From CALKGK01 sp964649515 (GTDB taxonomy: Bacteria; Bacteroidota; Bacteroidia; Flavobacteriales_D; Sanyastnellaceae): a stretch of DNA of 64,000 bases. Under the pieces are notes generated by a model. That model was not told the DNA's origin and searched no databases. It saw only the letters and a list, made by a program, of their open reading frames with translations. Both the position numbers and the translations under genes were made by a program. Location of the stretch: the NCBI GenBank assembly GCA_964649515.1, contig CAZYPV010000002.1, positions 22,175 through 86,174 on the forward strand, written 5' to 3'. Positions 51,586-59,351 of this stretch are shown here, one piece after another (the stretch's first letter is position 1; each line of letters opens with the position of its first letter).

Positions 51586-51990
51586 TTACTTTGCAGCATC
51601 TTGACAAAGTTCAACCAGTACTCGATTGCTTGATTTTGGGTGAAGGAAAGCAATGATTTTTCCATCAGCTCCCTCTTTGGGCACCTTGTGGATCATGGTG
51701 TACCCCAATTTCTGAAGCCTTGAGATCTCCCCATAAATATCGCTAACGTCGAAAGCAATGTGATGAATCCCCTCTCCTTTTTTCTCGATGAACTGAGCAA
51801 TTGGACTCTCTTCGGATGTGGCTTGTAAGAGCTCAATTTTGCTCTCTCCTATTCTAAAAAAAGAAGTCATTACCCCTTCAGAAGCAACTTCTTCTCTTTT
51901 ATAGGGTGCTGTGCCAAGGAGGTCTTGAAAAATCTGTTCAGAAGCCTCCAAGTCTTTTACGGCAATACCTAAATGTTCAATCTTGTTCAT
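51586..51990 (-). CDS. mce: Methylmalonyl-CoA epimerase
   Basis: 134 residues from ATG 51988-51990 (MNKIEHLGIAVKDLEASEQI); a GTG two codons upstream is also possible. VOC fold with metal His6 (KIEHLG) and His in GEGIHHIAFDV, and Glu in VLVELCQ. Converts (S)- to (R)-methylmalonyl-CoA in propionate metabolism. A shortened box TACTTTG lies 5 nt before this ATG. Mutase genes are not in the window. Converges with the hypothetical gene at 50684. Confidence 0.93.
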   Translation of the reverse strand: MNKIEHLGIAVKDLEASEQIFQDLLGTAPYKREEVASEGVMTSFFRIGESKIELLQATSEESPIAQFIEKKGEGIHHIAFDVSDIYGEISRLQKLGYTMIHKVPKEGADGKIIAFLHPKSSNRVLVELCQDAAK

Positions 51991-52004
51991 GCGCACAAAG
52001 TACG

Positions 52005-52796
52005 CTACTTTTTGACAATCGTTTGGCCGAAGTGTCGATCGAAATTCACGTAGTACCTTCCGGCAGGAAGATCATTCATGTTAAAATAATCCCCATTTCC
52101 TTTGCCCACAAGGACGCCATAGGCATCGAAAATTTCAAATTGGGTAACACCGCTGAAGCGCAGCATATCCGAGACTTTGGACGTAAGTATCGTTACTTCA
52201 GGCAATTCAGAATCGAATTCCATCTTCAACGAATAACGCACGCCCACAGGATCGTTCTGCTTCACCCTAAAAATATTCTTTCCATTGTGAAGCGGAACCT
52301 CAAGGCGGTATTCTTGGGCCGACTTTTCGCCAACACCTCTTACCGTGCCGATCTCCACCCATTTGTTCCATTTGTATTGTTCAACCACAAAAGGAATGGG
52401 CCCCACTTCATTTTCGGTGGTCCACATCAAGACATTTTGTTCCATTCTGCTGGCCACCACCTCGAAGGTACTTTTGGGCGCAATGGCTTCTGGGTTAATG
52501 ACCTTAATATCGCAATTCGCCTTGGAACGAAGTACCACCTCGATGGCCGTTCCTTGCTCAAAACCATACAGCGAGAGATCGATGGCAAAGGCGGAAGAAT
52601 TGATTTCATCGGAAGACACTTCTCCATTGACCAGCACCTCATAGATGCAAAATCCAACTCCGTCTGGAGCAAAAGCGTTTTTGATGTAAAGGTCTTTACC
52701 TTGATATACTCCTTTAACCACAAGTGCTTCTGCAAATGAGCACATTGGAAGGGCAAGAAGGATGAGGGTGAGTGCGCAAGAAAAAAGGTTTTTCAT
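52005..52796 (-). CDS. Secreted protein with T9SS type A-like sorting domain
   Basis: 263 residues. Signal peptide MKNLFSCALTLILLALPMCSFA. The N-terminal portion VVKGVYQGKDLYIKNAFAPD resembles a beta-module I associate with surface proteins of related Flavobacteriales. The C-terminal 50 residues (FEIFDAYGVLVGKGNGDYFN, DLPAGRYYVNFD) follow the T9SS type A sorting-domain pattern with a short final strand ending VKK. Exported through the outer membrane by T9SS; its role is unknown. Confidence 0.75.
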   Translation of the reverse strand: MKNLFSCALTLILLALPMCSFAEALVVKGVYQGKDLYIKNAFAPDGVGFCIYEVLVNGEVSSDEINSSAFAIDLSLYGFEQGTAIEVVLRSKANCDIKVINPEAIAPKSTFEVVASRMEQNVLMWTTENEVGPIPFVVEQYKWNKWVEIGTVRGVGEKSAQEYRLEVPLHNGKNIFRVKQNDPVGVRYSLKMEFDSELPEVTILTSKVSDMLRFSGVTQFEIFDAYGVLVGKGNGDYFNMNDLPAGRYYVNFDRHFGQTIVKK

Positions 52797-52851
52797 AGCT
52801 TTTGGGATGGGTGAACTTTGGGTGTGATGGGGATGATTTTCTAATGAAGTA

Positions 52852-53373
52852 TTACTGCATTTGTTGTGATGGAACGATGGAATTGATCACTGTTTTCAGC
52901 AATTTAATGCTTCTTAGCGTATGTTCTGAATCCTGCTCAGAGCGCAAGAGGAAGGAACGCTCGTCTACTTGCATGGTTTTTGCATAGTGGTACATGTATT
53001 CGGTTCCATCTGGAAGCACCGCCTGATATAAAAGGGAGTGCTCCCCTTGATCGTAGTACTTATAAGTAAAGAGCTGGTCGTTGCTCAATTCGTCCTTCAA
53101 GTCTGCAATGCTCATCGCTTCTTCCGACAAAACAAAGCTGAGCTCACCATTGACGCTCACCTCATAGTAACCAAATTGATCATTGAAATGTATGTCGGGG
53201 ACAATCTCCATGTTTTCAATCGCTTGTTTTTTCATGGCCAGCGGCAGCCCCTTTTCCTCGAAAGAAATCCACTCATCGGGCTTTGACTGGGGGATCAATT
53301 CATTTTCTGTCTTGCAAGAGAACATGCAAAACAACACCATGCATACAAACAGAACGTAGGACGACTTCATCAT
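52852..53373 (-). CDS. Small lipoprotein, hypothetical
   Basis: 173 residues. Lipobox at FCMFSC with Cys20 of MMKSSYVLFVCMVL... (or 19 if the second Met is the start). Mature chain is acidic and moderately hydrophilic with VPDIHFNDQFGYYEVSVNGE. No recognisable domain. Divergent from the SDR gene. Confidence 0.65.
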   Translation of the reverse strand: MMKSSYVLFVCMVLFCMFSCKTENELIPQSKPDEWISFEEKGLPLAMKKQAIENMEIVPDIHFNDQFGYYEVSVNGELSFVLSEEAMSIADLKDELSNDQLFTYKYYDQGEHSLLYQAVLPDGTEYMYHYAKTMQVDERSFLLRSEQDSEHTLRSIKLLKTVINSIVPSQQMQ

Positions 53374-53428
53374 TTTTCAGTTTTATCTTACATGCTTACG
53401 TAAAGCTTCGAAAAAAGTTCTTGAACCT

Positions 53429-53436
53429 TATCTTTG
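53429..53436 (+). promoter_or_regulatory. Promoter -7 box immediately before the SDR gene (predicted leaderless)
   Basis: TATCTTTG, exact TAnnTTTG, followed by only CTTC before the ATG. Confidence 0.6.
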
Positions 53437-53440
53437 CTTC

Positions 53441-54226
53441 ATGAATTTAGACCTCCACGGAAAAAAAGCCTTGGTTTGCGGAAGCTCCCAAGGAATTGGC
53501 TGGGCAGCTGCTCAGGAATTGGCAGCACTTGGTGCAAGCATCGTTCTACTTGCCCGCAATGAAGAGAAACTTCAAGCGCGTGCGCAAGAACTACCACGTT
53601 CAAACCAACAGGAACACAGCTACATTTGCGCGGATTTTGCTCATCCAGAACAAGTAAAAACCGCAGCAGAAAAGCTGGTGCAAGACCAAAACATCCATAT
53701 CCTGATCAACAATACGGGTGGTCCTGCTGCTGGTCCTGCTCATAGTGCTGACATCCAAGATTACCGCATGGCCTTCAATCAGCATTTGATTTGCAACCAA
53801 ATACTTGCCTCCACCCTCATCCCAGGGATGCAGGCCGATGGGTATGGGCGCATCGTGAATGTGATTTCCACCTCAGTGAAGCAGCCATTGCCTAACCTCG
53901 GAGTATCCAACACCATCCGCGGAGCAGTAGCCAATTGGAGTAAGACCTTGGCCAATGAACTTGGAGCGTATGGCATCACCGTCAACAACGTTCTTCCCGG
54001 TGCAACGGACACCTCGCGATTGCAACAAATTGTGGACGGTAAGGCGGCTAAAACAGGTGATTCTTCAGAAAATGTAAAGCAAGGTATGGCAGATGCTGTA
54101 CCCGCAAAACGCGTGGGTAAACCGGAAGAAGTGGGAGCAGCCATTGCCTTCCTTTGCACGCCAGCAGCAGCCTACATCAATGGAATTAACTTGCCCGTGG
54201 ATGGGGGAAGAACCAAAAGTCTCTAA
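53441..54226 (+). CDS. Short-chain dehydrogenase/reductase, BKR_3-like subgroup lacking the usual catalytic pair
   Basis: 261 residues. N-terminal LVCGSSQGIGWAAAQELAA is a near-canonical cofactor loop (GxxxGIG reads GSSQGIG). Ser143/Ser145 in NVISTSVKQP would be the catalytic serine, but the positions for Tyr and Lys in YxxxK read Ser156 and Arg160 (GVSNTIRGAVANWSK). I recall an SDR subgroup with such a change; activity may be altered. Often annotated as 3-oxoacyl-ACP reductase, which is not safe here. Ends with DGGRTKSL. Confidence 0.85.
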   Translation: MNLDLHGKKALVCGSSQGIGWAAAQELAALGASIVLLARNEEKLQARAQELPRSNQQEHSYICADFAHPEQVKTAAEKLVQDQNIHILINNTGGPAAGPAHSADIQDYRMAFNQHLICNQILASTLIPGMQADGYGRIVNVISTSVKQPLPNLGVSNTIRGAVANWSKTLANELGAYGITVNNVLPGATDTSRLQQIVDGKAAKTGDSSENVKQGMADAVPAKRVGKPEEVGAAIAFLCTPAAAYINGINLPVDGGRTKSL

Positions 54227-54235
54227 TCCAACTAG

Positions 54236-54256
54236 GTGTACATAATACACTTTTAT
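54236..54256 (+). terminator. Possible weak terminator after the SDR gene
   Basis: 5-bp stem GTGTA (54236-54240) / TACAC (54246-54250), loop CATAA, then TTTTATT; short stem, so weak. Confidence 0.35.
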
Positions 54257-54340
54257 TGGATCTATTGAGGATTTGAAGGAGGGCGTCACAAGACCTGTTA
54301 ATTGTGAAGTTTCTGCCACGATTCATCGAATTTTTTCGTC

Positions 54341-54348
54341 TAAATTTG
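54341..54348 (+). promoter_or_regulatory. Promoter -7 box for gdhA
   Basis: TAAATTTG, exact TAnnTTTG, 27 nt before the ATG at 54376. A -33 TTG is not evident at the right distance. Confidence 0.5.
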
Positions 54349-54375
54349 GCCGCATAAATCTCAAATGTACCAACC

Positions 54376-55728
54376 ATGGCGCACCGTTATCAGGCCCAAA
54401 TAGATGCCTTTATGGAATCCGTGAAAATGCATCACGGACATGAAGCAGAGTTTCTGCAAGCAGTAGAAGAAGTTGCCGAAGCGGTTATTCCCTATATTGA
54501 GGAAAACCCGAAATACAAAAAAGCGAAAATTCTGGAACGCTTAGTAGAACCAGAACGCACCATCCTTTTCCGAGTACCTTGGATTGATGATCAAGGTGAA
54601 GTTCAAGTGAACAGAGGCTACCGTGTTGAGTTCAACTCAGCAATTGGTCCTTACAAAGGTGGTTTGCGCTTTCACCCCTCTGTGAACTTGAGTATTCTCA
54701 AATTCTTGGGCTTCGAGCAAATCTTTAAAAATTCGCTTACCACACTCCCAATGGGTGGCGGTAAAGGGGGATCTGATTTTGATCCCAAAGGAAAATCAGA
54801 CAATGAAGTAATGCGTTTTTGCCAAAGCTTCATGAGCGAACTCGCTCGTCATATTGGTCCGGACACCGACGTACCCGCCGGAGATATCGGTGTTGGTGGT
54901 CGGGAAATTGGCTACATGTTTGGTCAGTACAAGCGTTTGCGTAACGAATTTACCGGTGTACTCACTGGAAAAGGTAGAAACTGGGGAGGATCTTTGATTC
55001 GTCCGGAAGCAACCGGTTACGGAACCGTTTATTTCGCACAGGAAATGTTGGCCACCAAGCAAGACAACTTCAGTGGAAAACACGTTGTGATCTCGGGCTC
55101 AGGAAACGTAGCTCAGTATGCGGCTGAAAAAGTAATTCAACTTGGAGGAAAAGTATTGACCATGAGTGATTCGAAAGGATACATTCACGATACCGACGGC
55201 ATCGATGCCGATAAATTGGCTTGGATTATGGAGCTCAAGAATAACAGAAGAGGCCGAATTAGTGAATATGCTGATCAGTATCCAAGTGCGACCTTCCACG
55301 AAGGAAAGCGTCCGTGGGAAGTGAAGTGTGACATTGCCCTTCCTTGTGCTACTCAGAATGAATTGAACGGCGATGAGGCCAAAGCACTGGTGGCGAATGG
55401 ATGTATTTGTGTGGCAGAAGGAGCCAACATGCCATCTACCCCAGAAGCCATTGCGGAGTTCCACGAAAAGCACATTCTGTTTGCTCCTGGAAAAGCATCT
55501 AACGCTGGTGGTGTAGCCACTTCTGGATTGGAAATGTCTCAAAACTCACTCCGTCTATCATGGGACCGTGAAGAAGTGGACAGCAAATTGCACGGCATCA
55601 TGGTCAACATTCATGAAGCATGTGTGAAGTATGGAAAATCTGGAGATCATGTTGACTATGTGAAAGGAGCCAACATTGCAGGATTTGTAAAAGTAGCTGA
55701 TGCGATGCTCGATCAGGGTGTGGTATAA
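54376..55728 (+). CDS. gdhA: NADP-type glutamate dehydrogenase
   Basis: 450 residues, the hexameric bacterial type. NSAIGPYKGGLRFHPSVNLS carries the substrate-binding Lys, and LPMGGGKGGSDFDPKGKSD has catalytic Lys130; DVPAGDIGVGGREIGYMFG supplies the catalytic Asp. The dinucleotide fold is in VVISGSGNVAQYAAEKVIQLGG. Aminates 2-oxoglutarate with ammonium and NADPH, or the reverse. Own promoter and terminator, so monocistronic. Confidence 0.96.
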   Translation: MAHRYQAQIDAFMESVKMHHGHEAEFLQAVEEVAEAVIPYIEENPKYKKAKILERLVEPERTILFRVPWIDDQGEVQVNRGYRVEFNSAIGPYKGGLRFHPSVNLSILKFLGFEQIFKNSLTTLPMGGGKGGSDFDPKGKSDNEVMRFCQSFMSELARHIGPDTDVPAGDIGVGGREIGYMFGQYKRLRNEFTGVLTGKGRNWGGSLIRPEATGYGTVYFAQEMLATKQDNFSGKHVVISGSGNVAQYAAEKVIQLGGKVLTMSDSKGYIHDTDGIDADKLAWIMELKNNRRGRISEYADQYPSATFHEGKRPWEVKCDIALPCATQNELNGDEAKALVANGCICVAEGANMPSTPEAIAEFHEKHILFAPGKASNAGGVATSGLEMSQNSLRLSWDREEVDSKLHGIMVNIHEACVKYGKSGDHVDYVKGANIAGFVKVADAMLDQGVV

Positions 55729-55751
55729 GCTGGATAATGGTATTTTGAAGG

Positions 55752-55777
55752 AGCCATCTCTAATTTTAGGGGTGGCT
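55752..55777 (+). terminator. Intrinsic terminator of gdhA
   Basis: AGCCATC (55752-55758) / GGTGGCT (55771-55777), one T-G pair, 12-nt loop, followed by six Ts. Confidence 0.75.
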
Positions 55778-55786
55778 TTTTTTCAT

Positions 55787-56100
55787 CCACAAATTCAGCG
55801 TATCCATTCACAAAGTGGAGGCTTTCTTCTTTGGCTGCCGAGGAATTCTGTCCGACCTTCGAATTGCTGGATGGAAGGCGGGGGTGGGGGGCTAGGNNNN
55901 NNNNNNGTGGTGTGGAATTTTTTTTTTGTTTGTTTTGGGTTGTGGTGGGGGGGGGGGGGGGTGCGTGGTGGGGGCCCGCAAGGGCCGTGTTTTGTAGGGT
56001 CGCGACGCAACCTTTTTTCGAAAATACAAAAAAGTTCCTCACCCAAAATCAACTTAACTTCCTTTTTCATTTCCCCCGCTTTCCCCTAACGAGAATACCT
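55787..56100. other. Intergenic stretch with assembly problem: 10 N, poly(G) and GC-rich hairpin
   Basis: No gene is supportable here. After the gdhA terminator comes AT-rich sequence, then a G-rich run with 10 N (55897-55906), a 15-G homopolymer (55947-55961), a 5-bp hairpin GGCCC-GCAA-GGGCC (55973-55986) and the palindrome GTCGCGAC (55999-56006), after which normal sequence resumes. Composition is unlike the rest of the window. Confidence 0.7.
55897..55906. other. Assembly gap (10 N)
   Basis: Ten unknown bases in the G-rich stretch between gdhA and the b-type cytochrome gene. Confidence 0.95.
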
Positions 56101-56108
56101 TACCTTTG
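56101..56108 (+). promoter_or_regulatory. Promoter -7 box for the b-heme/cytochrome c operon
   Basis: TACCTTTG, exact TAnnTTTG, 18 nt before the ATG at 56127. It is the first ordinary sequence after the damaged stretch. Confidence 0.5.
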
Positions 56109-56126
56109 CAAACAAAACCATTCAAT

Positions 56127-56573
56127 ATGTACAACGGACTCGTGCACGCACACAGCGGACTTCGATGGATTGCCATTTTACTCCTCGTTTTTGCTATCAT
56201 CAAATTTTTTAGTGGAAACGCAGGAAACAAGACCTTCTCACCAAGAGACAAAAAAACTGCGCTCTTCTCAATGATCGTTTTGCACTTGCAACTGGTGATC
56301 GGACTCGCGCTGTACTTCATGGGGAACTTTCCCGCCTTGATGAAGGAAAGAGGAATGGGTGACACCTATGCTCGCTTTTATGGAATGGAGCACATCTTAA
56401 TGATGGTGATCGCCATTGCCCTCATCACTTTTGGGTACAGCTCGGCGAAAAGAATGAGCATCGACGCAAAGAAATTCAAGCGATTGAGCTACACCTATTT
56501 AATTGGCTTTATCATCATAATGGCCGCTATTCCATGGCCTTTCCGCGAAGCACTTGGTGCATCTTGGTTTTAA
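56127..56573 (+). CDS. Four-helix membrane protein, putative b-type cytochrome
   Basis: 148 residues from ATG 56127 (MYNGLVHAHSGLRW); a TTG seven codons upstream overlaps the promoter box. Four helices at about 12-30, 46-66, 86-105 and 122-140. Histidines sit at the helix ends: His7 and His9 (HAHSGLRW), His53 (LHLQLVIG) and His89 (MEHILMMV), suited to b-heme ligation; heme number is not provable here. It directly precedes a cytochrome c lipoprotein gene, so a quinol-to-cytochrome c relay is plausible. Confidence 0.75.
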   Translation: MYNGLVHAHSGLRWIAILLLVFAIIKFFSGNAGNKTFSPRDKKTALFSMIVLHLQLVIGLALYFMGNFPALMKERGMGDTYARFYGMEHILMMVIAIALITFGYSSAKRMSIDAKKFKRLSYTYLIGFIIIMAAIPWPFREALGASWF

Positions 56574-56583
56574 GTTCACGCCA

Positions 56584-56919
56584 ATGAAAAAACTCGCTCT
56601 CAATGCATCCATGCTTGCCCTCTTGGCCCTTGCCGCTTGTGGAGATGAAGCTCCAAAAAAGGGAAATACTACAAAAGACGGATTGCCGCAACCCGACATT
56701 GCCGCTTTGTATGACATGAAATGTGGAATTTGTCATGGCCGAGAAGGAAACCTCATGGTGGGAGGTGCACCTGATCTTACAAAATCCAGCTTGGATTTGG
56801 CCGGACGAATTCAGCTCATCACCTACGGAAAAAACACCATGCCACCTCAAAAAGACCTCCTCACACCAGAGCAGATCAAAGACTTGGCTACTTACGTTGA
56901 AAAATTCAGAACGAATTGA
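56584..56919 (+). CDS. Cytochrome c lipoprotein
   Basis: 111 residues from ATG 56584 (MKKLALNASMLALLALAAC). Lipobox LAAC with Cys19; heme motif Cys47-x2-Cys50-His51 (CGICH) and probable axial Met86 (TMPPQ). Small class I cytochrome c, anchored to a membrane facing the periplasm. Starts 10 nt after the b-heme protein and its TGA stop overlaps the hflX TTG start, so the three may be co-transcribed. Confidence 0.93.
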   Translation: MKKLALNASMLALLALAACGDEAPKKGNTTKDGLPQPDIAALYDMKCGICHGREGNLMVGGAPDLTKSSLDLAGRIQLITYGKNTMPPQKDLLTPEQIKDLATYVEKFRTN

Positions 56920-58118
56920 ACACCACTTCCTACGAAACAAGTAAACCTCAGGAAACCTGCGTTCTTGTTGGTCTCATCACCCAGGAACAGAACAAAGAAC
57001 AACTCGCAGAGTATTTGGATGAGCTTGCATTTCTCGCAGAAACTGCAGACACTCACTGCATGCGCGTTTTCACCCAAAGCCTCAATAAGCCCGATAAAAG
57101 AACCTTTTTAGGGTCTGGGAAAATTGAAGAGGTAAAAGAGTACGTTTTGGAAAATGAAATCGATATGATCATCTTCGACGATGAGCTTTCACCCTCTCAA
57201 TTGAGAAACATTGAAGCATTCATCCCTGAAGTAAAAATCCTCGATCGCTCCAACCTCATCCTCGATATTTTCGCCTCTCGGGCTCGAACGGCTCACGCTA
57301 AAACTCAAGTAGAACTCGCTCAATATCAATACCTTTTACCCCGACTAACGAACATGTGGACCCACCTCCAAAAACAAAAAGGAGGAATTGGGATGCGTGG
57401 TCCGGGAGAGAAAGAGATTGAAACCGACCGCCGTATTATTCGCGATAAAATCTCTGCGCTCAAAAAGCAATTGCAGGCCATCGACCGCCAAAAAATGACC
57501 CAAAGAGGAAACCGAGGAGCGATGGTTCGAGTAGCGCTTGTGGGCTATACCAACGTTGGGAAATCTACCATCATGAATGCCTTGGCAAAATCGGAGGTCT
57601 TCGCGGAAAATAAATTGTTCGCAACGCTCGATACGACGGTGCGTAAAGTGGTACTCCAGAACTTGCCCTTCCTCCTCTCCGATACCGTGGGTTTCATTCG
57701 CAAACTCCCTCACCAATTGGTGGAAAGTTTCAAATCTACTTTGGACGAAACCAAGGAATCAGACATCCTCGTGCACGTTGTCGATATTTCTCACCCTCAG
57801 TTTGAAGATCACATTCGTGTTGTGGAAGAAACTTTGGCCGATATTGACGCAATTGACAAGCCTACCCTCATGGTCTTCAATAAAATCGATGCTTATCAAT
57901 ATACCCCCCAAGACGAAGACGACCTCAGTCCGCCAAGCAGAGAAAACATTTCCTTAGAAGAGCTCAAGAAAACGTGGATGAGTAAAATGAAGGATGGCGA
58001 GGTGATATTTATTTCAGCCCATGAAAAAACCAACTTCGACGAGTTTAGATCTACTTTGTACGAACTCACGAAGAAGGTACATCAAGAGCGATACCCATAC
58101 AACCATTTTCTTTACTGA
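56916..58118 (+). CDS. hflX: GTPase HflX
   Basis: 400 residues starting at TTG 56916, which overlaps the cytochrome stop (TTGA). N-terminal HflX domain (EYLDELAFLAETAD, FLGSGKIEEVKEYV), the GRGPGE-type segment GGIGMRGPGEKEIETDRR, then a G domain with VALVGYTNVGKST, DTVGFIRKLP and FNKID. It splits stalled or hibernating 70S ribosomes. Full length. The downstream gene begins 24 nt later. Confidence 0.95.
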   Translation: MNTTSYETSKPQETCVLVGLITQEQNKEQLAEYLDELAFLAETADTHCMRVFTQSLNKPDKRTFLGSGKIEEVKEYVLENEIDMIIFDDELSPSQLRNIEAFIPEVKILDRSNLILDIFASRARTAHAKTQVELAQYQYLLPRLTNMWTHLQKQKGGIGMRGPGEKEIETDRRIIRDKISALKKQLQAIDRQKMTQRGNRGAMVRVALVGYTNVGKSTIMNALAKSEVFAENKLFATLDTTVRKVVLQNLPFLLSDTVGFIRKLPHQLVESFKSTLDETKESDILVHVVDISHPQFEDHIRVVEETLADIDAIDKPTLMVFNKIDAYQYTPQDEDDLSPPSRENISLEELKKTWMSKMKDGEVIFISAHEKTNFDEFRSTLYELTKKVHQERYPYNHFLY

Positions 58119-58142
58119 GGCATCTTTTAAAAAAGCATCCTC

Positions 58143-58979
58143 ATGAAAACACTTACTTCCCTCCTGCTCCTTTTGAGCGCATTTCCATCGTTTGCCTACG
58201 TTCCCATGCTTGAAGAAGGTCATTACTGGCGCAGCATAGAAGGTGGCTGGTTCCCCACTTTGGTGAGCTATCAAACCGAAGGAACGGTAGAAATGGATGG
58301 CGAAGAGTATCATGTCCTTCGGAATTATTACGGTGAAATTGGCGAAAATCAAGGCACCGCATTCTACCTTCGCGAAGATGAAACCACTGAACAAGTATGG
58401 TTGCGGTGGAATGAAGATTCGCCGGAAATCCTGTATTACGATTTCTCCTTAAATGTGGGTGAAGAAGTGGTGTTTGGAGATTGTAACATCGAAGCCACTT
58501 GCACCGCTGTTGAAGAGGTTTTGATGGCGGATGGGATTACGCGCAAACACATTACGGTGCTGGAAAATCAAGGGTGGTATGAAGAGGTATGGATCGAAGG
58601 GATTGGCTGCACGCATGGTCCAATTGCACCTGGGGCCTATTACTGTATCGCCGACTGGGATCCCACGCTACAATGCTTTTACAAAAATCAATCCTTGGTC
58701 TATACCAACCCCAATGCTCAGGAACCTTGTGCTGAAACCAACGTGACCGAAGGAAGGATCACAGATTGGGACCTCATTCATTCGGGCACCACTTTGAGCC
58801 TTGTTGGAAACGAAACACTGGTTTATCGACTTGTTGATTTGTCCGGACGATGCATTCAACAAGGGAAACTATATCCAGAAAAGGTACTTAACTTGGGTGA
58901 ATTGGCATCCGGTAGTTACATCATTACCGCTTGGAACCAGAACTCCAAGAAGAGCAAACGCATCCTCCTAAGCGAATAA
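58143..58979 (+). CDS. Secreted protein with T9SS type A-like sorting domain
   Basis: 278 residues. Signal peptide MKTLTSLLLLLSAFPSFA. Middle region is a beta/aromatic-rich domain (HYWRSIEGGWFPTLVSYQ, WLRWNEDSPEILYYDFSL) with paired cysteines (CNIEATC, CTHGPIAPGAYYC). C-terminal 70 residues (LVYRLVDLSGRCIQQGKL, LNLGELASGSYIITAW, SKRILLSE) fit type A sorting domains. Surface or extracellular, function unknown; sits between hflX and rbfA. Confidence 0.8.
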   Translation: MKTLTSLLLLLSAFPSFAYVPMLEEGHYWRSIEGGWFPTLVSYQTEGTVEMDGEEYHVLRNYYGEIGENQGTAFYLREDETTEQVWLRWNEDSPEILYYDFSLNVGEEVVFGDCNIEATCTAVEEVLMADGITRKHITVLENQGWYEEVWIEGIGCTHGPIAPGAYYCIADWDPTLQCFYKNQSLVYTNPNAQEPCAETNVTEGRITDWDLIHSGTTLSLVGNETLVYRLVDLSGRCIQQGKLYPEKVLNLGELASGSYIITAWNQNSKKSKRILLSE

Positions 58980-59002
58980 GTACACCCTGTGCTTATATTC
59001 CT

Positions 59003-59010
59003 TAATTTTG
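59003..59010 (+). promoter_or_regulatory. Promoter -7 box immediately before rbfA (predicted leaderless)
   Basis: TAATTTTG, exact TAnnTTTG, then only CAGC before the ATG at 59015. Confidence 0.6.
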
Positions 59011-59014
59011 CAGC

Positions 59015-59350
59015 ATGAGCAGCATCAGACAAGAAAAGGTAGGGCAGTTATTGAAGCGTGAATTGGCCATTATTTTTCAGCGAGAAAGCAATACCCTTTT
59101 TGGAGGGAAATTCATCACCGTTACTCAGTGCAGAATTAGTCCTGACCTTGGTATGGCAAAGGTGTACCTCAGTTTTATGGCTACGAAAGACAAAGAAGCT
59201 GCTCTTCGAGATGTGGAAGAAGTGAACTGGAAAGTGCGCAAATTGCTGGGCACGAAGGTGGGAAAACAGCTTCGACGTATCCCTGAGCTCAAATTCTACG
59301 TAGATGACTCATTGGATTATTACGATGAGATCAATCGCCTCCTAAAGTAA
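59015..59350 (+). CDS. rbfA: 30S ribosome-binding factor RbfA
   Basis: 111 residues of KH-like fold: RQEKVGQLLKRELAIIFQRE, then ITVTQCRISPDLGMAKVYLSF and a C-terminal ELKFYVDDSLDYYDEI, matching RbfA. It binds the 16S 5' domain during late 30S assembly. Directly followed (1 nt) by a methyltransferase gene. The start codon is within 4 nt of its promoter box. Confidence 0.95.
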   Translation: MSSIRQEKVGQLLKRELAIIFQRESNTLFGGKFITVTQCRISPDLGMAKVYLSFMATKDKEAALRDVEEVNWKVRKLLGTKVGKQLRRIPELKFYVDDSLDYYDEINRLLK

Positions 59351-59351
59351 C

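Noticed and set aside
52345..52644. Plus-strand open frame inside the T9SS gene
   Set aside because: Antisense shadow; composition follows the true gene's codons.
55700..56089. Open frame across the 10-N gap after gdhA
   Set aside because: It crosses unknown bases and a poly(G) run, and reads low-complexity sequence; no homology pattern.
58119..58143. Inverted repeat GAGG...CCTC around an A/T run before the T9SS gene
   Set aside because: Short and overlapping the next start codon; too weak to call a terminator or a regulatory hairpin.
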